64,000 nt of DNA from Leptospira sp. WS4.C2 (GTDB lineage: Bacteria > Spirochaetota > Leptospiria > Leptospirales > Leptospiraceae): assembly GCF_040833985.1 (NCBI RefSeq), contig NZ_CP162139.1:2752501-2816500 (forward strand), given 5' to 3'. Shown here piece after piece: positions 9,290 through 20,072 of this stretch; the stretch's first letter is position 1; every line of letters begins with the position of its first letter. The notes below the pieces were generated by a model. The model saw only the letters and a program-made list of their open reading frames with translations. It did not search any database and was not told the DNA's origin. Both the position numbers and the translations under genes were made by a program.

Positions 9290-10264
9290 TTAACGCAAAG
9301 ACAAATAGTCTTTTAAAATGGATTCACTGGCATCATTTGAATGCATTCTATCAGTCAGAAACTTTCGGTATTCTCTTGCCCCTCTTTCGCCGTGGTAGAG
9401 CCCCAAAATATGCCGAAGGATATAATGAACTTTCCCTTCTTTTTTCAGTACAGAATGAACATAGGGAACAAGTTCCGAAAGAACCTCTTCCCGAGTCCTG
9501 GATGGGTCTTTTGAATGATAATAAAGTGAATCAACCTCACTAAACAAAAAGGGATTGTCATAAGCGGCTCGCCCAATCATCACTCCATCTACTTTGGTTA
9601 GGTGCTCACCTATCTCTTCATGGGTTTTAATTCCCCCATTGATAACTATGGACAAATCGGGAAAATCTTTTTTGAGCCTATAGACATCTTCATACCGAAG
9701 GGGTGGGATCGTTCGATTTTCTTTGGGAGAAAGTCCTTCTAAAATGGCGATCCTGGCATGAACAATGATTTGGTCCACACCCGCACCATGAATTTTGGAT
9801 ACAAAATGATGTAAGTCTTCATAACTTTCTTTTCCATTCACACCAATCCGGTGTTTTACGGTGACAGGTATTTTAACTTTAGATTTACAAGCAGCGACCA
9901 TCTCCGCCACAAGGTTTGGTTCTTTCATCAGGCATGCCCCAAAGCTCCCACTTTGGACTCGGTCGGAGGGACAACCTACATTGAGATTAATTTCCTGATA
10001 CCCGTAGTCTTCGCCAATGTGTGCACACTCGGCAATAGCATTCGGGGAATCCCCACCTAACTGGAGCGTCACGGGATGTTCTTCTTTTGAAAAATCTAAG
10101 TACCGATGGTTGTCTTTTCCTCGGAGGATGGCGCCTGTGGTCACCATCTCCGTGTATAAAAGTGCGTGCCTTGTGATTAGCCGCATAAAGAAACGGAAGT
10201 GCCTGTCAGTCCAGTCCATCATCGGAGCGACGGAAATTCGACTGACGGGGACCTGTGGCTTCAA
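9290..10264 (-). CDS. dusA: tRNA-dihydrouridine synthase A, TTG start
   Basis: Flavin enzyme that reduces specific uridines in the tRNA D-loop to dihydrouridine. It shows the N-terminal [14 protein letters not shown], the TEMVTTGA segment, the catalytic-Cys region [24 protein letters not shown], and INGGIKT for FMN phosphate. The frame is open to an ATG at 10366 inside flhA, but a TTG at 10264 follows AGGAGA by 6 bases and gives about 324 residues, the usual DusA length. I therefore choose TTG. It is the last gene of the flagellar operon, 10 bases after flhA. Confidence 0.9.
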   Translation of the reverse strand: MKPQVPVSRISVAPMMDWTDRHFRFFMRLITRHALLYTEMVTTGAILRGKDNHRYLDFSKEEHPVTLQLGGDSPNAIAECAHIGEDYGYQEINLNVGCPSDRVQSGSFGACLMKEPNLVAEMVAACKSKVKIPVTVKHRIGVNGKESYEDLHHFVSKIHGAGVDQIIVHARIAILEGLSPKENRTIPPLRYEDVYRLKKDFPDLSIVINGGIKTHEEIGEHLTKVDGVMIGRAAYDNPFLFSEVDSLYYHSKDPSRTREEVLSELVPYVHSVLKKEGKVHYILRHILGLYHGERGAREYRKFLTDRMHSNDASESILKDYLSLR

Positions 10265-10274
10265 AAACTTTCTC

Positions 10275-12389
10275 CTATGCTTCTTGTGGGTGTTCCTCTC
10301 TGGATGGAAGGCTGAGAACCGAGGCAATTTCCGTAGGAACTCCTCTATGGATCTCTTCCGAAGCAATTACTGCAAAGTTCCTTGGGGGTAGTTCCTTTGT
10401 CAAAAAGAATGCAAACGCTTGTCTTAGGTAACGAGAAACCACAAAGATCAGGAATCTATTTTCATCCAACGCTTTCTGGAGTTCATTGTAAACAGATTCC
10501 AAAATTCGTACGCGCACATCATGAGGAAGGATGATGATTTTACTACCGTCCGTTTCATCGAGTGTGATACTTTTGTTCATCCGATCAATGATCCTTGGAT
10601 CAATGGTAACCACATGTAACTTACCATCGGGAGAAAGAAAGTCGTTGATGATTTGGCGAGAGAGAGCTTGGCGCACATGTTCGGCCAAATCAAACGGGTT
10701 GTTTGTTCTGGGAAGGTGGTTGGCAATCGCATCCATAATTTTCGGAAGGTTTTTAATCGAAAGACCTTCTGCCAAAAGATTTTGTAAGGTTTGTTGGATG
10801 ATCCCAAGCCTTCCTTGTTTGTCGTAATCCAATTCTCCCACAAGGGTTGGATGCGTTTGTCTCAAATGTTCGAGAAGGGCTTTCACTTCTTCTCGTCCGA
10901 GAAGCTGCGATGCATAATTGGAAATCAGTTCTTTTAAGTGTGTGATGATGACAGTAGACGGATCTACCACCGAATAACCTTTGTTCTCCACTTCAATTTT
11001 ATCATTCGGATCAATCCAAGTGGCTTTCAAACCAAAGGCAGGTTCTGTAAATGCTTCACCGATGATGGCATCTAAATTCCTTGCCGTGTTGTTCATGGCC
11101 ATCAAACGGTCAGCTCTCACTGCTGACTGACCCACAACCACTCCATTGATACGGATACTATAGTTATCATGGGGGATTTCTAAATTGTCTATGATTCGGA
11201 TTGCAGGAATCACAAGACCAAAATCGATCGCAAACTTTTTACGAGTGTTAGCAATTTGTTCGAGTAAATGCCCACCGGAAGAGGAATCCACTAACGGGAG
11301 TAAGTCGCGCCCCAGTTCAACCTGGATGGCTTCCACAGAAATTTCTTTGATATAGTTTTCTGGTTTTTTCTCCTGAACTTTTTCCTGTGCCACAGTTTCG
11401 ATTTTTTTAATTTCTTCTTTGGCTACTTTTTCAATAGAATATCCCAAATATCCAATCGCACTCGCTAGAAACAAAAGGGAAAAGAAAGGAAGACCTGGAA
11501 TCAAACTTGAAAGTCCGAGGGCACCTGATACCACATACAAAGTTTTGGCGTTTCCAAAAAGTTGGTCTTTGATCTCGACTGTTAGTTTCTTTTCTGAACT
11601 AGAACGAGTCACAATGATACCGGTTGCTGTTGTGGAAAGTAGTCCTGGAATTTGGGAAACAAGTCCATCCCCAATCGTAAACTTTCCGTAAGTTTCGATG
11701 GATGCGAGGAAGGATTCCCCACGAATGGTAGATCCAATCAAAATTCCACCTAGCAAGTTGATGGCGGTGATGATAAGACCAGCTCTCACGTCCCCTTGAA
11801 CGAATTTGGACGCTCCATCCATGGCCCCATAAAAATCCACTTCTCGTTGGACTTTTTTACGTTTCACCTTGGCTTCAGCCTCAGTAATCGCACCACTATT
11901 CAGTTCCATATCAATGGACATTTGTTTCTGTGGCAATCCATCCAATGTAAACCTTGCTGCCACTTCCGAGATACGAGTTGCACCTTTAGTGATCACTAGT
12001 ACCTGAACAATCGTTAATATGATAAAGATAATGAGTCCCACAACATACTTGCCAAGTCCCGACTCTCCACCCACCACAAAGGTTCCAAAGGCTTCGATCA
12101 CACTCGAATTCATGGCAGGCCCTTTTGACAAAATTTGTCTTGTTGTGGAAACGTTTAGGGCTAACCGAAACAAGGTGGTGATCAGTAGTAAACTCGGGAA
12201 AATAGAAAACTCACTCGGTTCTGTTACCGAAAGTGCTGTCATGAGTATGAGGAGTCCAAGCCCAATACTAATCACAATGAGAATATCTAATAAAAAACCG
12301 GGCAAAGGGACAATGAGCATCCCCAAAATGAGGAGTGTCCCGACTCCTAGAATCACATCAGATTGTTTGAGTAAGTCTCTAAAATTCAT
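10275..12389 (-). CDS. flhA: Flagellar export apparatus protein FlhA
   Basis: A 704-residue inner-membrane component of the flagellar type III export gate. The N-terminal ~330 residues carry about eight hydrophobic segments, with a charged cytoplasmic loop [20 protein letters not shown]. The C-terminal half is the soluble ring-forming domain that docks export chaperones, including [10 protein letters not shown] and FAVIASEEI near the end. Length and order match the family. It follows flhB by 4 bases. Confidence 0.97.
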   Translation of the reverse strand: MNFRDLLKQSDVILGVGTLLILGMLIVPLPGFLLDILIVISIGLGLLILMTALSVTEPSEFSIFPSLLLITTLFRLALNVSTTRQILSKGPAMNSSVIEAFGTFVVGGESGLGKYVVGLIIFIILTIVQVLVITKGATRISEVAARFTLDGLPQKQMSIDMELNSGAITEAEAKVKRKKVQREVDFYGAMDGASKFVQGDVRAGLIITAINLLGGILIGSTIRGESFLASIETYGKFTIGDGLVSQIPGLLSTTATGIIVTRSSSEKKLTVEIKDQLFGNAKTLYVVSGALGLSSLIPGLPFFSLLFLASAIGYLGYSIEKVAKEEIKKIETVAQEKVQEKKPENYIKEISVEAIQVELGRDLLPLVDSSSGGHLLEQIANTRKKFAIDFGLVIPAIRIIDNLEIPHDNYSIRINGVVVGQSAVRADRLMAMNNTARNLDAIIGEAFTEPAFGLKATWIDPNDKIEVENKGYSVVDPSTVIITHLKELISNYASQLLGREEVKALLEHLRQTHPTLVGELDYDKQGRLGIIQQTLQNLLAEGLSIKNLPKIMDAIANHLPRTNNPFDLAEHVRQALSRQIINDFLSPDGKLHVVTIDPRIIDRMNKSITLDETDGSKIIILPHDVRVRILESVYNELQKALDENRFLIFVVSRYLRQAFAFFLTKELPPRNFAVIASEEIHRGVPTEIASVLSLPSREEHPQEA

Positions 12390-12393
12390 TCGC

Positions 12394-13668
12394 TTATCCC
12401 ATTCCTACTTTTTTTCTAAACTTCTCAAGAGTGATTAGGATTTGAACCACCGCATTGAAGAACTCTTGCGGAATTTCCTGACCTACTTCGACTTGCGCGT
12501 ATAAAAGGCGTGCTTGTTTTGGACTTTCCACAATCGGAACATCATTTTCCCGAGCAATCCTTCGTATTTCAAGTGCTAGTCGGTTTTCCCCTTTAGCAAT
12601 CACTCGAGGTGCGGAGTCCCTACCCATTTCATAAGACAATGCCACAGAATAATGTGTGGGGTTCGTAATGACAACATCTGCTTTGGGAACTTCACGAAGC
12701 ATATTTCCCTGCATCATGTCACGAGCGAGTTGCATCCTACGATTTTTCATCACCGGATCCCCAGAATCTTCCCTCATCTCTCTTTTGGCTTCCGAAGGAG
12801 TTTGTTTGAGAGATTCTTCAAATTCTGACTTTTGGAAAAAAAAGTCAGCCACAGCAATCCCAAGTAACAGAAGTCCGGCCGCCATCATAATCTTAAATCC
12901 AGAATAGGTGATGAGTTTGATTGCCTGCATCATCCCCATATTGCCCGTCATCAGTACTTTAAGAAAATCACCGGAAATTAATACGTAACTGATGATACCA
13001 ATGATCACCACTTTTGCCAATGACTTCACCAAGTTAAACAATGTTTGGCGGTTCGGCAATACTCGTTTAAAATTGGGGGATATTCGATCAAAACGAAATG
13101 ATAATGCTCTTGGTGAAAACATAAATCCCACCTGAACTACATTGCCTACAACAGCAAAAACCAATGTAATCGCAAGGACAGGCCAAAGGAGATTAAAAAA
13201 ATCACGGGATACACCCGATAGAATCACACGGAACTCTTCGGATCCGAACCGGTCCATCTTCATTCCCATCGGCAGGTATTTTTTGATAAAAATAGCAGTG
13301 TTTTTAATAAATGTATCACCCAATACAAACAATACACCCGTCCCACCTAACAAAACCAAAGTGGATGCCACTTCATTGGATTTGGGAACATTTCCTTTTT
13401 CTTTTTCTTCTCGCCTGCGACGTTCACTCGGAGGTTCCGTTCGCCCTTCATCGGCCGCAGCAAAAAGTTGGAGGTCTATTTCATAATAACCGGAAGAAAA
13501 ACGAGTGAATGATTGCGGAACCATCCTTTGCTCTAAAGAATCCAAAAGATAAAAATTAATATTAAACCCACTAAACCAAGACTTCCAAATACCACAAAAC
13601 AGTGATTTGATCCATGTAAGAAGGATCTCTTTACTCAAGACAAAATTTGTGTAATCTTTCCCTTTCAT
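12394..13668 (-). CDS. flhB: Flagellar export switch protein FlhB
   Basis: Inner-membrane export gate protein that switches substrate class after self-cleavage. The cleavage motif NPTH is present in [13 protein letters not shown]. The conserved N-terminal motif is [17 protein letters not shown], followed by four hydrophobic segments. Two starts compete. The ATG at 13668 overlaps the fliR stop as ATGA, typical of translational coupling, but adds 48 atypical residues. The ATG at 13524 gives 376 residues, closer to the family, but has no well-spaced Shine-Dalgarno. I use 13668 with reservation. Confidence 0.9.
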   Translation of the reverse strand: MKGKDYTNFVLSKEILLTWIKSLFCGIWKSWFSGFNINFYLLDSLEQRMVPQSFTRFSSGYYEIDLQLFAAADEGRTEPPSERRRREEKEKGNVPKSNEVASTLVLLGGTGVLFVLGDTFIKNTAIFIKKYLPMGMKMDRFGSEEFRVILSGVSRDFFNLLWPVLAITLVFAVVGNVVQVGFMFSPRALSFRFDRISPNFKRVLPNRQTLFNLVKSLAKVVIIGIISYVLISGDFLKVLMTGNMGMMQAIKLITYSGFKIMMAAGLLLLGIAVADFFFQKSEFEESLKQTPSEAKREMREDSGDPVMKNRRMQLARDMMQGNMLREVPKADVVITNPTHYSVALSYEMGRDSAPRVIAKGENRLALEIRRIARENDVPIVESPKQARLLYAQVEVGQEIPQEFFNAVVQILITLEKFRKKVGMG

Positions 13669-14447
13669 AAACTTGGCCACTCCCGAATGAGTAAACTAGC
13701 CTTATCCATAGAAATCTGGATCCCTTGTACCATTTGTGTTGCAATGAAGGTAAGTGTTGCAATAAGAGTGAGTGTTCCAATAAACACTTTTAGCGGAAAA
13801 GACATAGACATCACATTCATTTGTTGGGCTGCCTTTCCCATAAGGCCCTCTGCCAAAGAGACCAAAAACAAAATCCCCATCACAGGCAGGGCAATTTTGA
13901 AAGCGACGACAAACATGGCTCCAATTGCTTCTTCCATAAGGCGATACAACCCTGCATTCACCTGCCCTGTAAAAGAAATGATCCGAATTTTTTCAAAAGA
14001 ATAAGCGATTGTTTCAATGAGAAACCGGTGTGCTCCAATCACTAGAAAAAGGGCTGTTGCCATTAAATTTTTCATCGTACCAATGGCTGGCAGTGAGTTC
14101 TGAGTGACAGGGTCTAAAATTTCTGTATATCCAAAACCAATTTGGTTGTTAAAGAATTCACCAGCCATTTGAAAGGCAGCAAACACAAGTGAGACGAGAA
14201 ATCCAATAAACACTCCAATCAACATCTCAGAAATTACTAGGATCCCATAGTTAATCATATGCCCGGGAACTTGTGGCATATAAGTCGCCACAACAGGGTA
14301 TACGATGAGAGTAACCATAAAGGAAAAGATCATACGAAGTGAAAAATTGATCGATTCCGAAGAATAGAAAGGTGCCACAAGGAATAGTCCGAGGAGGCGA
14401 ACTAAGACCAAGAGAAAAGATTGAAAGTGTAAAACAAATGGTTCCAT
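13665..14447 (-). CDS. fliR: Flagellar export protein FliR
   Basis: A 260-residue polytopic inner-membrane protein of the FliPQR export channel. It has about six hydrophobic stretches and the conserved region FNNQIGFGYTEILDP. Length is normal for FliR. The start lies one base after the fliQ stop, and the stop overlaps a possible flhB start. It builds the helical export pore with FliP and FliQ. Confidence 0.95.
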   Translation of the reverse strand: MEPFVLHFQSFLLVLVRLLGLFLVAPFYSSESINFSLRMIFSFMVTLIVYPVVATYMPQVPGHMINYGILVISEMLIGVFIGFLVSLVFAAFQMAGEFFNNQIGFGYTEILDPVTQNSLPAIGTMKNLMATALFLVIGAHRFLIETIAYSFEKIRIISFTGQVNAGLYRLMEEAIGAMFVVAFKIALPVMGILFLVSLAEGLMGKAAQQMNVMSMSFPLKVFIGTLTLIATLTFIATQMVQGIQISMDKASLLIREWPSL

Positions 14448-14448
14448 A

Positions 14449-14712
14449 TCATATCTTTTCTATCATAAAAAAAATTTCACGAGTGTAGTCTGTCATCACT
14501 CGTACCATCCAGGCAGAAAAAAACACAATCACGGCAAATATAGAAACCAGTTTCGGAACAAAGGCGATGGTTGGTTCTTGGATGGAAGTGGTTGTTTGTA
14601 AAATACCAACAATCAGTCCCACAACCAGAGCCGTAATGAGTATCGGACTAGAAATCTTTAAAGTCACTATGAATGCTTCCCGGAGTAAATTGACTACATC
14701 GACTTCTGTCAT
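14449..14712 (-). CDS. fliQ: Flagellar export protein FliQ
   Basis: An 87-residue protein with two transmembrane hairpin helices (about 15-40 and 52-75), the standard FliQ size and layout. The conserved region [19 protein letters not shown] is present. Its start overlaps the fliP stop by 4 bases (translational coupling). It packs around FliP-FliR in the export pore. Confidence 0.96.
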   Translation of the reverse strand: MTEVDVVNLLREAFIVTLKISSPILITALVVGLIVGILQTTTSIQEPTIAFVPKLVSIFAVIVFFSAWMVRVMTDYTREIFFMIEKI

Positions 14713-15518
14713 TTGTAACTCCTTACGAGCTCAAGTACAAGTAAGTTCCATCCATCAATTAAAATAAAAAGAATGAGTTTTAGGGGGAGGGAAATCATTA
14801 CCGGAGGTAACATCATAAAACCCATAGCAAGTAAGGCTGAAGCCACAATCAAATCGATGACGATAAAAGGAATGAAGATATAAATCCCGATGATAAAGGC
14901 TTTTTTGATCTCGCTTAACATAAAAGCAGGAACCAAAACATAAGAAGGGACATCTTCAAAGGATTTTACATTTTGAACTTTCCCAATTTTTAAAAACAAT
15001 GCTACGTCTTTGGTTCCATCCCGACCGAGCTGGCGGATCATAAACTGACGCAGGTGTTTCATCGACCCTTCCATAAAAGCCGTTTGATCGATTTTCCCAT
15101 TTAAGAAAGGTTGTAAGGCTTCGTCATTCACCTTACCAATGGTAGGTGCCATAATAAAAAAAGTCACAAAAAGAGCAAGGCCCATCATCACCTGGTTTGG
15201 TGGTAAGTTTTGGAGTGAGAGTGCCCTTCTCACAAAATCAAACACAATCACTACCTTTGTAAACGAGGTGACACTCATCACGATGGCCGGAGCCAAAGAA
15301 AGAATGGTCACAAGAAAAAGGATCATAAGAGAAAGGCTAGTATCCTTTGGTCCCTTCGCCTCATTTACGTTAAACGATAGGTTGGGGATCGGAATCCTTG
15401 TGCCTTTGTCCTGAGCCATAAGCCCGGTAAACCCACCTGCCGTGATGAGAAATAAAATACTAATGAGAAAAATAACAGATTTATGTCTCTTAAGGAAGGA
15501 TAAAAAATGCACTCTCAT
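14709..15518 (-). CDS. fliP: Flagellar export protein FliP
   Basis: A 269-residue channel-forming export protein. A signal-peptide-like N-terminus (about residues 15-35) is followed by a short periplasmic stretch, then four transmembrane helices. Family hallmarks are [30 protein letters not shown] and [14 protein letters not shown]. It overlaps fliO and fliQ by 4 bases on each side, so the operon is tightly coupled. Confidence 0.97.
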   Translation of the reverse strand: MRVHFLSFLKRHKSVIFLISILFLITAGGFTGLMAQDKGTRIPIPNLSFNVNEAKGPKDTSLSLMILFLVTILSLAPAIVMSVTSFTKVVIVFDFVRRALSLQNLPPNQVMMGLALFVTFFIMAPTIGKVNDEALQPFLNGKIDQTAFMEGSMKHLRQFMIRQLGRDGTKDVALFLKIGKVQNVKSFEDVPSYVLVPAFMLSEIKKAFIIGIYIFIPFIVIDLIVASALLAMGFMMLPPVMISLPLKLILFILIDGWNLLVLELVRSYK

Positions 15519-16303
15519 GACTCCCCTCCCTCTAACAATTCCCGGTGTTTGCGTAGGCGTTCCAGGCCTTCTTTGGCCTTTCTTTGGATCTCAGCGGCCC
15601 CATCAAATTCCAAACTTTCCATTTTGGATGGGTTGATCCGGATCTTTCTTTGTGCTTTGGATTGCAAACTTTCCAGAACCGTTTCCAAAAAATTCGGAAC
15701 ATAAGGATCGGCTTCCTCTTTCATCTTTTGGATTTGTGATTTTTCTTCCGGGTTTGTTACTTCTGTCAACAAACTCACAGATCCATCAGCAACACCTAAC
15801 ACAAGTGTACGCCCACCTACTTCCACTATTTGTACGGATTGTGTAGCAGAAAGAGAGAGGCTAGACAAAACCTTCATAAATCCCTTCACGGGGTATTTAG
15901 CCGATTTTGATTTTTGCATTTGTAAGATGAGAAAGTAACCTGCACCCACTAAAATGGCTAAAATAAATAATATCTTCAATAAAATCCAAGTCGCAGAAGG
16001 AGAATCATCCGGGTTTTCTGCATATCTCTCTTGGATGAGATTGGTTTCTTCGGTAACTTTACCGGCCTCACTCGTATTCGTTTTGTTAACGCTAGGTGAT
16101 CCTTCGAATTTCGGTGCTACGTTGGAATTATTCGAATCAGAAGGTTTGACCTTAGAATCTCCCAACTCTTGGCGAAGGATTTGGTCCAGTTCCTTTGTTT
16201 CCGCAGCCTGCGAAAGAAGAGAAGAAGTAGCCAAAACAAGGATGAGGCAAAAGTACATAACTTGCCCCTTTTGTTTTAACAATCTCTTAGTGAAGTCGAT
16301 CAT
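15515..16303 (-). CDS. fliO: FliO-like flagellar biosynthesis protein
   Basis: A 262-residue membrane protein placed where FliO lies in flagellar operons, just before fliP. An N-terminal signal-like segment (about 15-32) is followed by a polar linker, a transmembrane helix ([19 protein letters not shown]), then a small FliO domain: [22 protein letters not shown]. FliO stabilises FliP during assembly of the export gate. The long N-terminal export segment differs from enteric FliO but recalls the spirochaete FliZ/FliO type. The start overlaps the fliY stop as ATGA. Confidence 0.85.
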   Translation of the reverse strand: MIDFTKRLLKQKGQVMYFCLILVLATSSLLSQAAETKELDQILRQELGDSKVKPSDSNNSNVAPKFEGSPSVNKTNTSEAGKVTEETNLIQERYAENPDDSPSATWILLKILFILAILVGAGYFLILQMQKSKSAKYPVKGFMKVLSSLSLSATQSVQIVEVGGRTLVLGVADGSVSLLTEVTNPEEKSQIQKMKEEADPYVPNFLETVLESLQSKAQRKIRINPSKMESLEFDGAAEIQRKAKEGLERLRKHRELLEGGES

Positions 16304-17370
16304 TTTTCGCCTTTGAGTCGGTCGGTAGGACTTACAATATCGGTTACACGAACACCAAAGTTTTCATCGATGACTACAACCTCACCTTTAGCAATGAGTT
16401 TGCCATTGACTAGTAAATCCACTGGCTCACCAGCTAACTTGTCCAACTCGATGATGGAGCCTTCTCCAAGGCCTAAAATGTCTTTGATGTACATTTTGGT
16501 TCTACCGAGTTCCACAGTCAGTGCCATTTGCACATCCATAAGCAGATTGAGGTTAGTTTGTCCGGGACCACCACCTGCTGTGGCAAGAGAAGGAAAATTA
16601 ACACCTTTGATTCCAACAGAACCTTGGCCACCACCCATACCCATGTTAGGTTGCATGCTGACGTTCATTCCGCCGGATTGTTGTTGTTGTTTTTGGCCGC
16701 CACCTTTTTGGATATCCAAAATGGAATTAGCCATTGAGAGAGAAATTACATAGTATACTTTGAAAGAACCAACTCCATCAATATTCAAACTGAGAGAGGT
16801 TTTCACCAAACTACCGTCATCTGGTAGTTGTAAATCGCGGCCTGAATTAACAATGGCAATTTCTGGTGGACTGCCAGACATAGTTCCACCAAGTTTCATC
16901 CCAATTTGTGCCGTTACCGTTCCCAAAATCGGGGATAAGGAATCTTTTAGAGTTTGAAGTTGTGCATTGTCGAGTTGGCCAGGAGGAGTCATTCCTCCCA
17001 TCATTACACCAGCAATTTTTGCTGCATTCTCTTGGGCCATAATGAGACAAGCACGTCCCGCCAAACTTCCGCTAATTGTTGAAAACAAACTGACTGATTT
17101 GGTCCCGAGTTCTTTTTGAACATCTGTGGAGGAGCTCGATTCGGTGGCAGGGTTCATAAAACGAGTGTTTTTTGCCAAGATCGTGCCAAGTGTGTTCCCC
17201 GCCACCTGGAATGCAGAGCCGATCACATCGGATATAATGTCGCGGTCAATTGGAGATAGGTTGTCCGATGACGAACTGGAGGCGCCACTTAAGGAAGAGA
17301 GGTCGAATGTATCATCCGCGCCTTGTAGTAATGCGTCTATCTCGTCTTGTGAGAGTGAACCTTCACCCAT
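16300..17370 (-). CDS. fliY: Flagellar motor switch protein FliY (FliN/CheC-like)
   Basis: A 356-residue switch protein. The N-terminus carries SQDEIDALLQG (residues 7-17), the CheY-binding type motif also seen in FliM. Then comes a CheC/FliM-like middle domain, a Gly/Gln-rich linker with GGGQKQQQQSGG, and a C-terminal SpoA (FliN) domain: MDVQMALTVELGRTKMYIKDILGLGEGSIIELDKLAGEP. It forms part of the C-ring that sets rotation direction. From established knowledge, fliY mutants of L. interrogans lose motility. First gene of the fliY-to-dusA operon. Confidence 0.93.
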   Translation of the reverse strand: MGEGSLSQDEIDALLQGADDTFDLSSLSGASSSSSDNLSPIDRDIISDVIGSAFQVAGNTLGTILAKNTRFMNPATESSSSTDVQKELGTKSVSLFSTISGSLAGRACLIMAQENAAKIAGVMMGGMTPPGQLDNAQLQTLKDSLSPILGTVTAQIGMKLGGTMSGSPPEIAIVNSGRDLQLPDDGSLVKTSLSLNIDGVGSFKVYYVISLSMANSILDIQKGGGQKQQQQSGGMNVSMQPNMGMGGGQGSVGIKGVNFPSLATAGGGPGQTNLNLLMDVQMALTVELGRTKMYIKDILGLGEGSIIELDKLAGEPVDLLVNGKLIAKGEVVVIDENFGVRVTDIVSPTDRLKGEK

Positions 17371-17418
17371 ACCCTTTTATCTCCGGAAAAACTTAGGATA
17401 ATGAGACATAATATGAAT

Positions 17419-17456
17419 CTTTTTGTCACTCAGTTTTTTTCCGAATTGACAAAAAG
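17419..17456. promoter_or_regulatory. 10-bp perfect inverted repeat upstream of fliY
   Basis: CTTTTTGTCA (17419-17428) and TGACAAAAAG (17447-17456) are perfect inverted copies separated by 18 bases. They lie in the 95-base gap between the DUF971 stop and the fliY start on the minus strand. Low GC content and lack of a following T-run argue against a strong terminator; an operator for the flagellar operon is possible. Confidence 0.35.
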
Positions 17457-17465
17457 TAAGCGAGT

Positions 17466-17789
17466 TTAGTCGAAAGCACTCGCTATTCCGTCCGAATAGG
17501 CACGAAGATTGTCATAAGAGTAAATTCCTGTATTGTGGTAATCACTCCAAACAATGGAAATCGCATACCGGCCCACTTTTGTCCAAGAAAGAAGTTTGAT
17601 TGCTTCGATATGGCCTGTTGCCTGCCCCACACTCCCCCCGTGGCCCCCGCGACAAGTGGCGCAAGGACATTTTTTTCGAAGATCGAGAAGAGAATACTTG
17701 GATCCGTGGCCATCCTTCCATTCGATATAGAGGGAATCCTCATCGAAAGAGATTTCCTTAGGAAAAGTGGCTAACTGCGAATTTGGCAT
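17466..17789 (-). CDS. DUF971 (GBBH-like) domain protein
   Basis: A 107-residue single-domain protein of the DUF971 / gamma-butyrobetaine hydroxylase N-terminal family. It shows LYIEWKDGHGSKYSLLDLRKKCPCATCRGG, in which the CPCATC cysteines and following His form the zinc- or metal-binding site, and a C-terminal YAISIVWSDYHNTGIYSYDNLR. In other bacteria the domain is found beside Mrp/ApbC iron-sulfur carriers, but its function is unsettled. It begins one base after the decarboxylase fusion stop and is co-transcribed with it. Confidence 0.87.
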   Translation of the reverse strand: MPNSQLATFPKEISFDEDSLYIEWKDGHGSKYSLLDLRKKCPCATCRGGHGGSVGQATGHIEAIKLLSWTKVGRYAISIVWSDYHNTGIYSYDNLRAYSDGIASAFD

Positions 17790-17790
17790 T

Positions 17791-20037
17791 TTATGCTTTC
17801 ACCGGAAGTTTTGTTGTTTTGGATCGAAAATTTCCAACAGTAGTTCCGTATTGGATTTTGTCACCGAGAGATATGTTTGTCAAGTCGATGGTATCGTTTT
17901 CGAACACAAGGATAACTGTGGAACCCATTTCGAAACGACCAAGTTCCGAACCTTTGTCGATCATAATCGAAACATCTTTATAATGGTGTTCCTTCGCAAA
18001 ACGGATCCAGTTGTTTGTGACAATTTTATTGTCGTAAGTGACCCGGATCTTACCTACGTTCGATGCCCCTACTTTGATGACGGCAATTTTCCCGTATTCT
18101 GTTTGTAAGAAGGTGATGAGCCTTTCGTTTTTCGGAAATAGTCCTCGAATATTCAGAACTGCCAAATCATTTACCGGGAAAAGTTTCCCAGGCTCATAAT
18201 AATATCCTAAAATTTGACCCGCAAACGGACTATGAATGCGATGGTAGTCTTGTGGTGATAAATAGAAAGTGATGTATTTGCCATTTGTAAAGTGAGGGTA
18301 ATACTTTTCGGAACCTAATAATTCTTTTACGGAATAATCGATCCCTTTGGCTTGGATGATGGTAGACTGATTGATATTACCGAAACTTGTAATCTTGGAA
18401 TCTGTAGGAGAAACTACCGCATTGACAGCAGAATCAATGATCCTTGCTTCAGCACGAAGGGCACGAGTAAAGAATTGATTTAAGGATGCATATTCTTTAA
18501 TCTCAAGCTCCGCTTCGCTTAAATTGATTTTATAAGCTTTCGCAAATGCCTTAAGAATTGGGATCATCATAAATCGAGGCAAACGTAAAGTAGAGAAGTA
18601 TCCAAAAATTTTAGAGATTAAGTTTTTTGGGAGTAAGGTTAAAAATAAAAGATAAATATCTTTGAAAATCTCATACCTTGCGCCCGACTCGGATAAGTAT
18701 TTTTTTAGTTCAAAATTGGCAGATTTTCCAAGTAACATAAGGGAAACTAACAGCGGTACGCTTGTAATGACAGCGGCTATATAACCCCAATGCATCACAA
18801 AAACGAGTACGTCGATTCCGTATTTTACATAGAGGTAAGAAAAACCGAGTGTAGACCCAATAAACAACATTCTAAAAAAATTAGAGAACTTTTCACCGAA
18901 TACATAAAATGCATTTTGTTCCCCACTATAGAACCAACCAGCAAGGCTTAAGACCCCAAAACACAAGAAGGACACAAAAAACAAAATGGCAGACAAGGAT
19001 TCTTTTTGTTCCAGAATTCGATTCGGAAATGAAAGGATGGTATCTAAATTGACTGCTCCATAGGAATACAAAACAAATCCTACGAGAGTCGCCATAACAA
19101 ACCCTTCAAAGAAAGAGGCGAGCATACTCACTAACCCTTGTTTAGCGGCATAATCAGTTCGAACCACCCCTGCAATTCCAGAAGACTTACCAACGGCCGT
19201 TTCCGTAGACAAAAAGAATGTACTCAAGGAAACAGAAAGAGCACGCAAAATCCCGAACGCACCGCCGCCTTGCAAAGCTTTGATGGAGAAAGCTTCTTTC
19301 GTGACATCAGATAGAAATCCGAAAAAAGATATCATTCCATTGGAAAATAGAGACACATAGCCAAAAATAAACAGGGCAATACCGATAGGAGCAAGGATAG
19401 AGGCTGCACGCCCCACTCGCCTAACACCGCCAATAACGATAAATAGTAAAATAACAGAAATAGAAATAGGCCCAGAAAGACCCGAGAGATTTAGGCCCTC
19501 TTTTGTGATGTAGGTGAGTCCTACAAAAGGAAAAATCCCACCAAACAAAAGAACAGTAACCATACTCGCTAGAGAAAATGCCACGGCAAGCCACTTGGCT
19601 CTGAGTGCTTTTTCAATAAAATACATGGGGCCTGAAAGATAACGTCCACTAGGAAGTTGGTTACGAAACTTTACCGCCAAAGTGGAAGACACAAAACGGA
19701 TGGGCATCACAAACAAACTCATCACCCAAATCCAAAAAAGAACGCCAATTCCACCATAAGCGATGGCAAGGCCCGTTCCAATGACGGAACCCGCAAGAAG
19801 GGATGACCCAATTCCAGCAAAGAAGGCTTGCGAATGTACAAGCTGGCCCTTTGAACCTTTAAAGTCCATATTACCCGTGAGGATTTTGAGTGCGAGAAAG
19901 AGAAAACGAATTTGAGGAAATCCCAACCGAAAACTCAAATAGAGTGAAGCGACAAGGATGAGATAGAAATAAGGGCTCAGGATATCCGATCCTAAAATCA
20001 GATTAAACTTAGATCCGTTTTGAAAGAGTGTTTCCAT
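17791..20037 (-). CDS. psd: Fusion: AGCS-type transporter + phosphatidylserine decarboxylase
   Basis: A 748-residue protein with two parts in one frame. Residues ~1-430 are polytopic and resemble sodium:alanine symporters (AGCS): [40 protein letters not shown] and [16 protein letters not shown]. Residues ~455-748 are a phosphatidylserine decarboxylase: [32 protein letters not shown], and the self-cleavage site with Ser706 in FEMGST, which becomes the pyruvoyl cofactor. It would make phosphatidylethanolamine at the inner membrane. A good Shine-Dalgarno (GAGGAAG) supports the start. Whether the transporter part still transports is unknown. Confidence 0.88.
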   Translation of the reverse strand: METLFQNGSKFNLILGSDILSPYFYLILVASLYLSFRLGFPQIRFLFLALKILTGNMDFKGSKGQLVHSQAFFAGIGSSLLAGSVIGTGLAIAYGGIGVLFWIWVMSLFVMPIRFVSSTLAVKFRNQLPSGRYLSGPMYFIEKALRAKWLAVAFSLASMVTVLLFGGIFPFVGLTYITKEGLNLSGLSGPISISVILLFIVIGGVRRVGRAASILAPIGIALFIFGYVSLFSNGMISFFGFLSDVTKEAFSIKALQGGGAFGILRALSVSLSTFFLSTETAVGKSSGIAGVVRTDYAAKQGLVSMLASFFEGFVMATLVGFVLYSYGAVNLDTILSFPNRILEQKESLSAILFFVSFLCFGVLSLAGWFYSGEQNAFYVFGEKFSNFFRMLFIGSTLGFSYLYVKYGIDVLVFVMHWGYIAAVITSVPLLVSLMLLGKSANFELKKYLSESGARYEIFKDIYLLFLTLLPKNLISKIFGYFSTLRLPRFMMIPILKAFAKAYKINLSEAELEIKEYASLNQFFTRALRAEARIIDSAVNAVVSPTDSKITSFGNINQSTIIQAKGIDYSVKELLGSEKYYPHFTNGKYITFYLSPQDYHRIHSPFAGQILGYYYEPGKLFPVNDLAVLNIRGLFPKNERLITFLQTEYGKIAVIKVGASNVGKIRVTYDNKIVTNNWIRFAKEHHYKDVSIMIDKGSELGRFEMGSTVILVFENDTIDLTNISLGDKIQYGTTVGNFRSKTTKLPVKA

Positions 20038-20072
20038 ATTGGTTCTTCCTCACGAAATTGGATGAAATTGTT

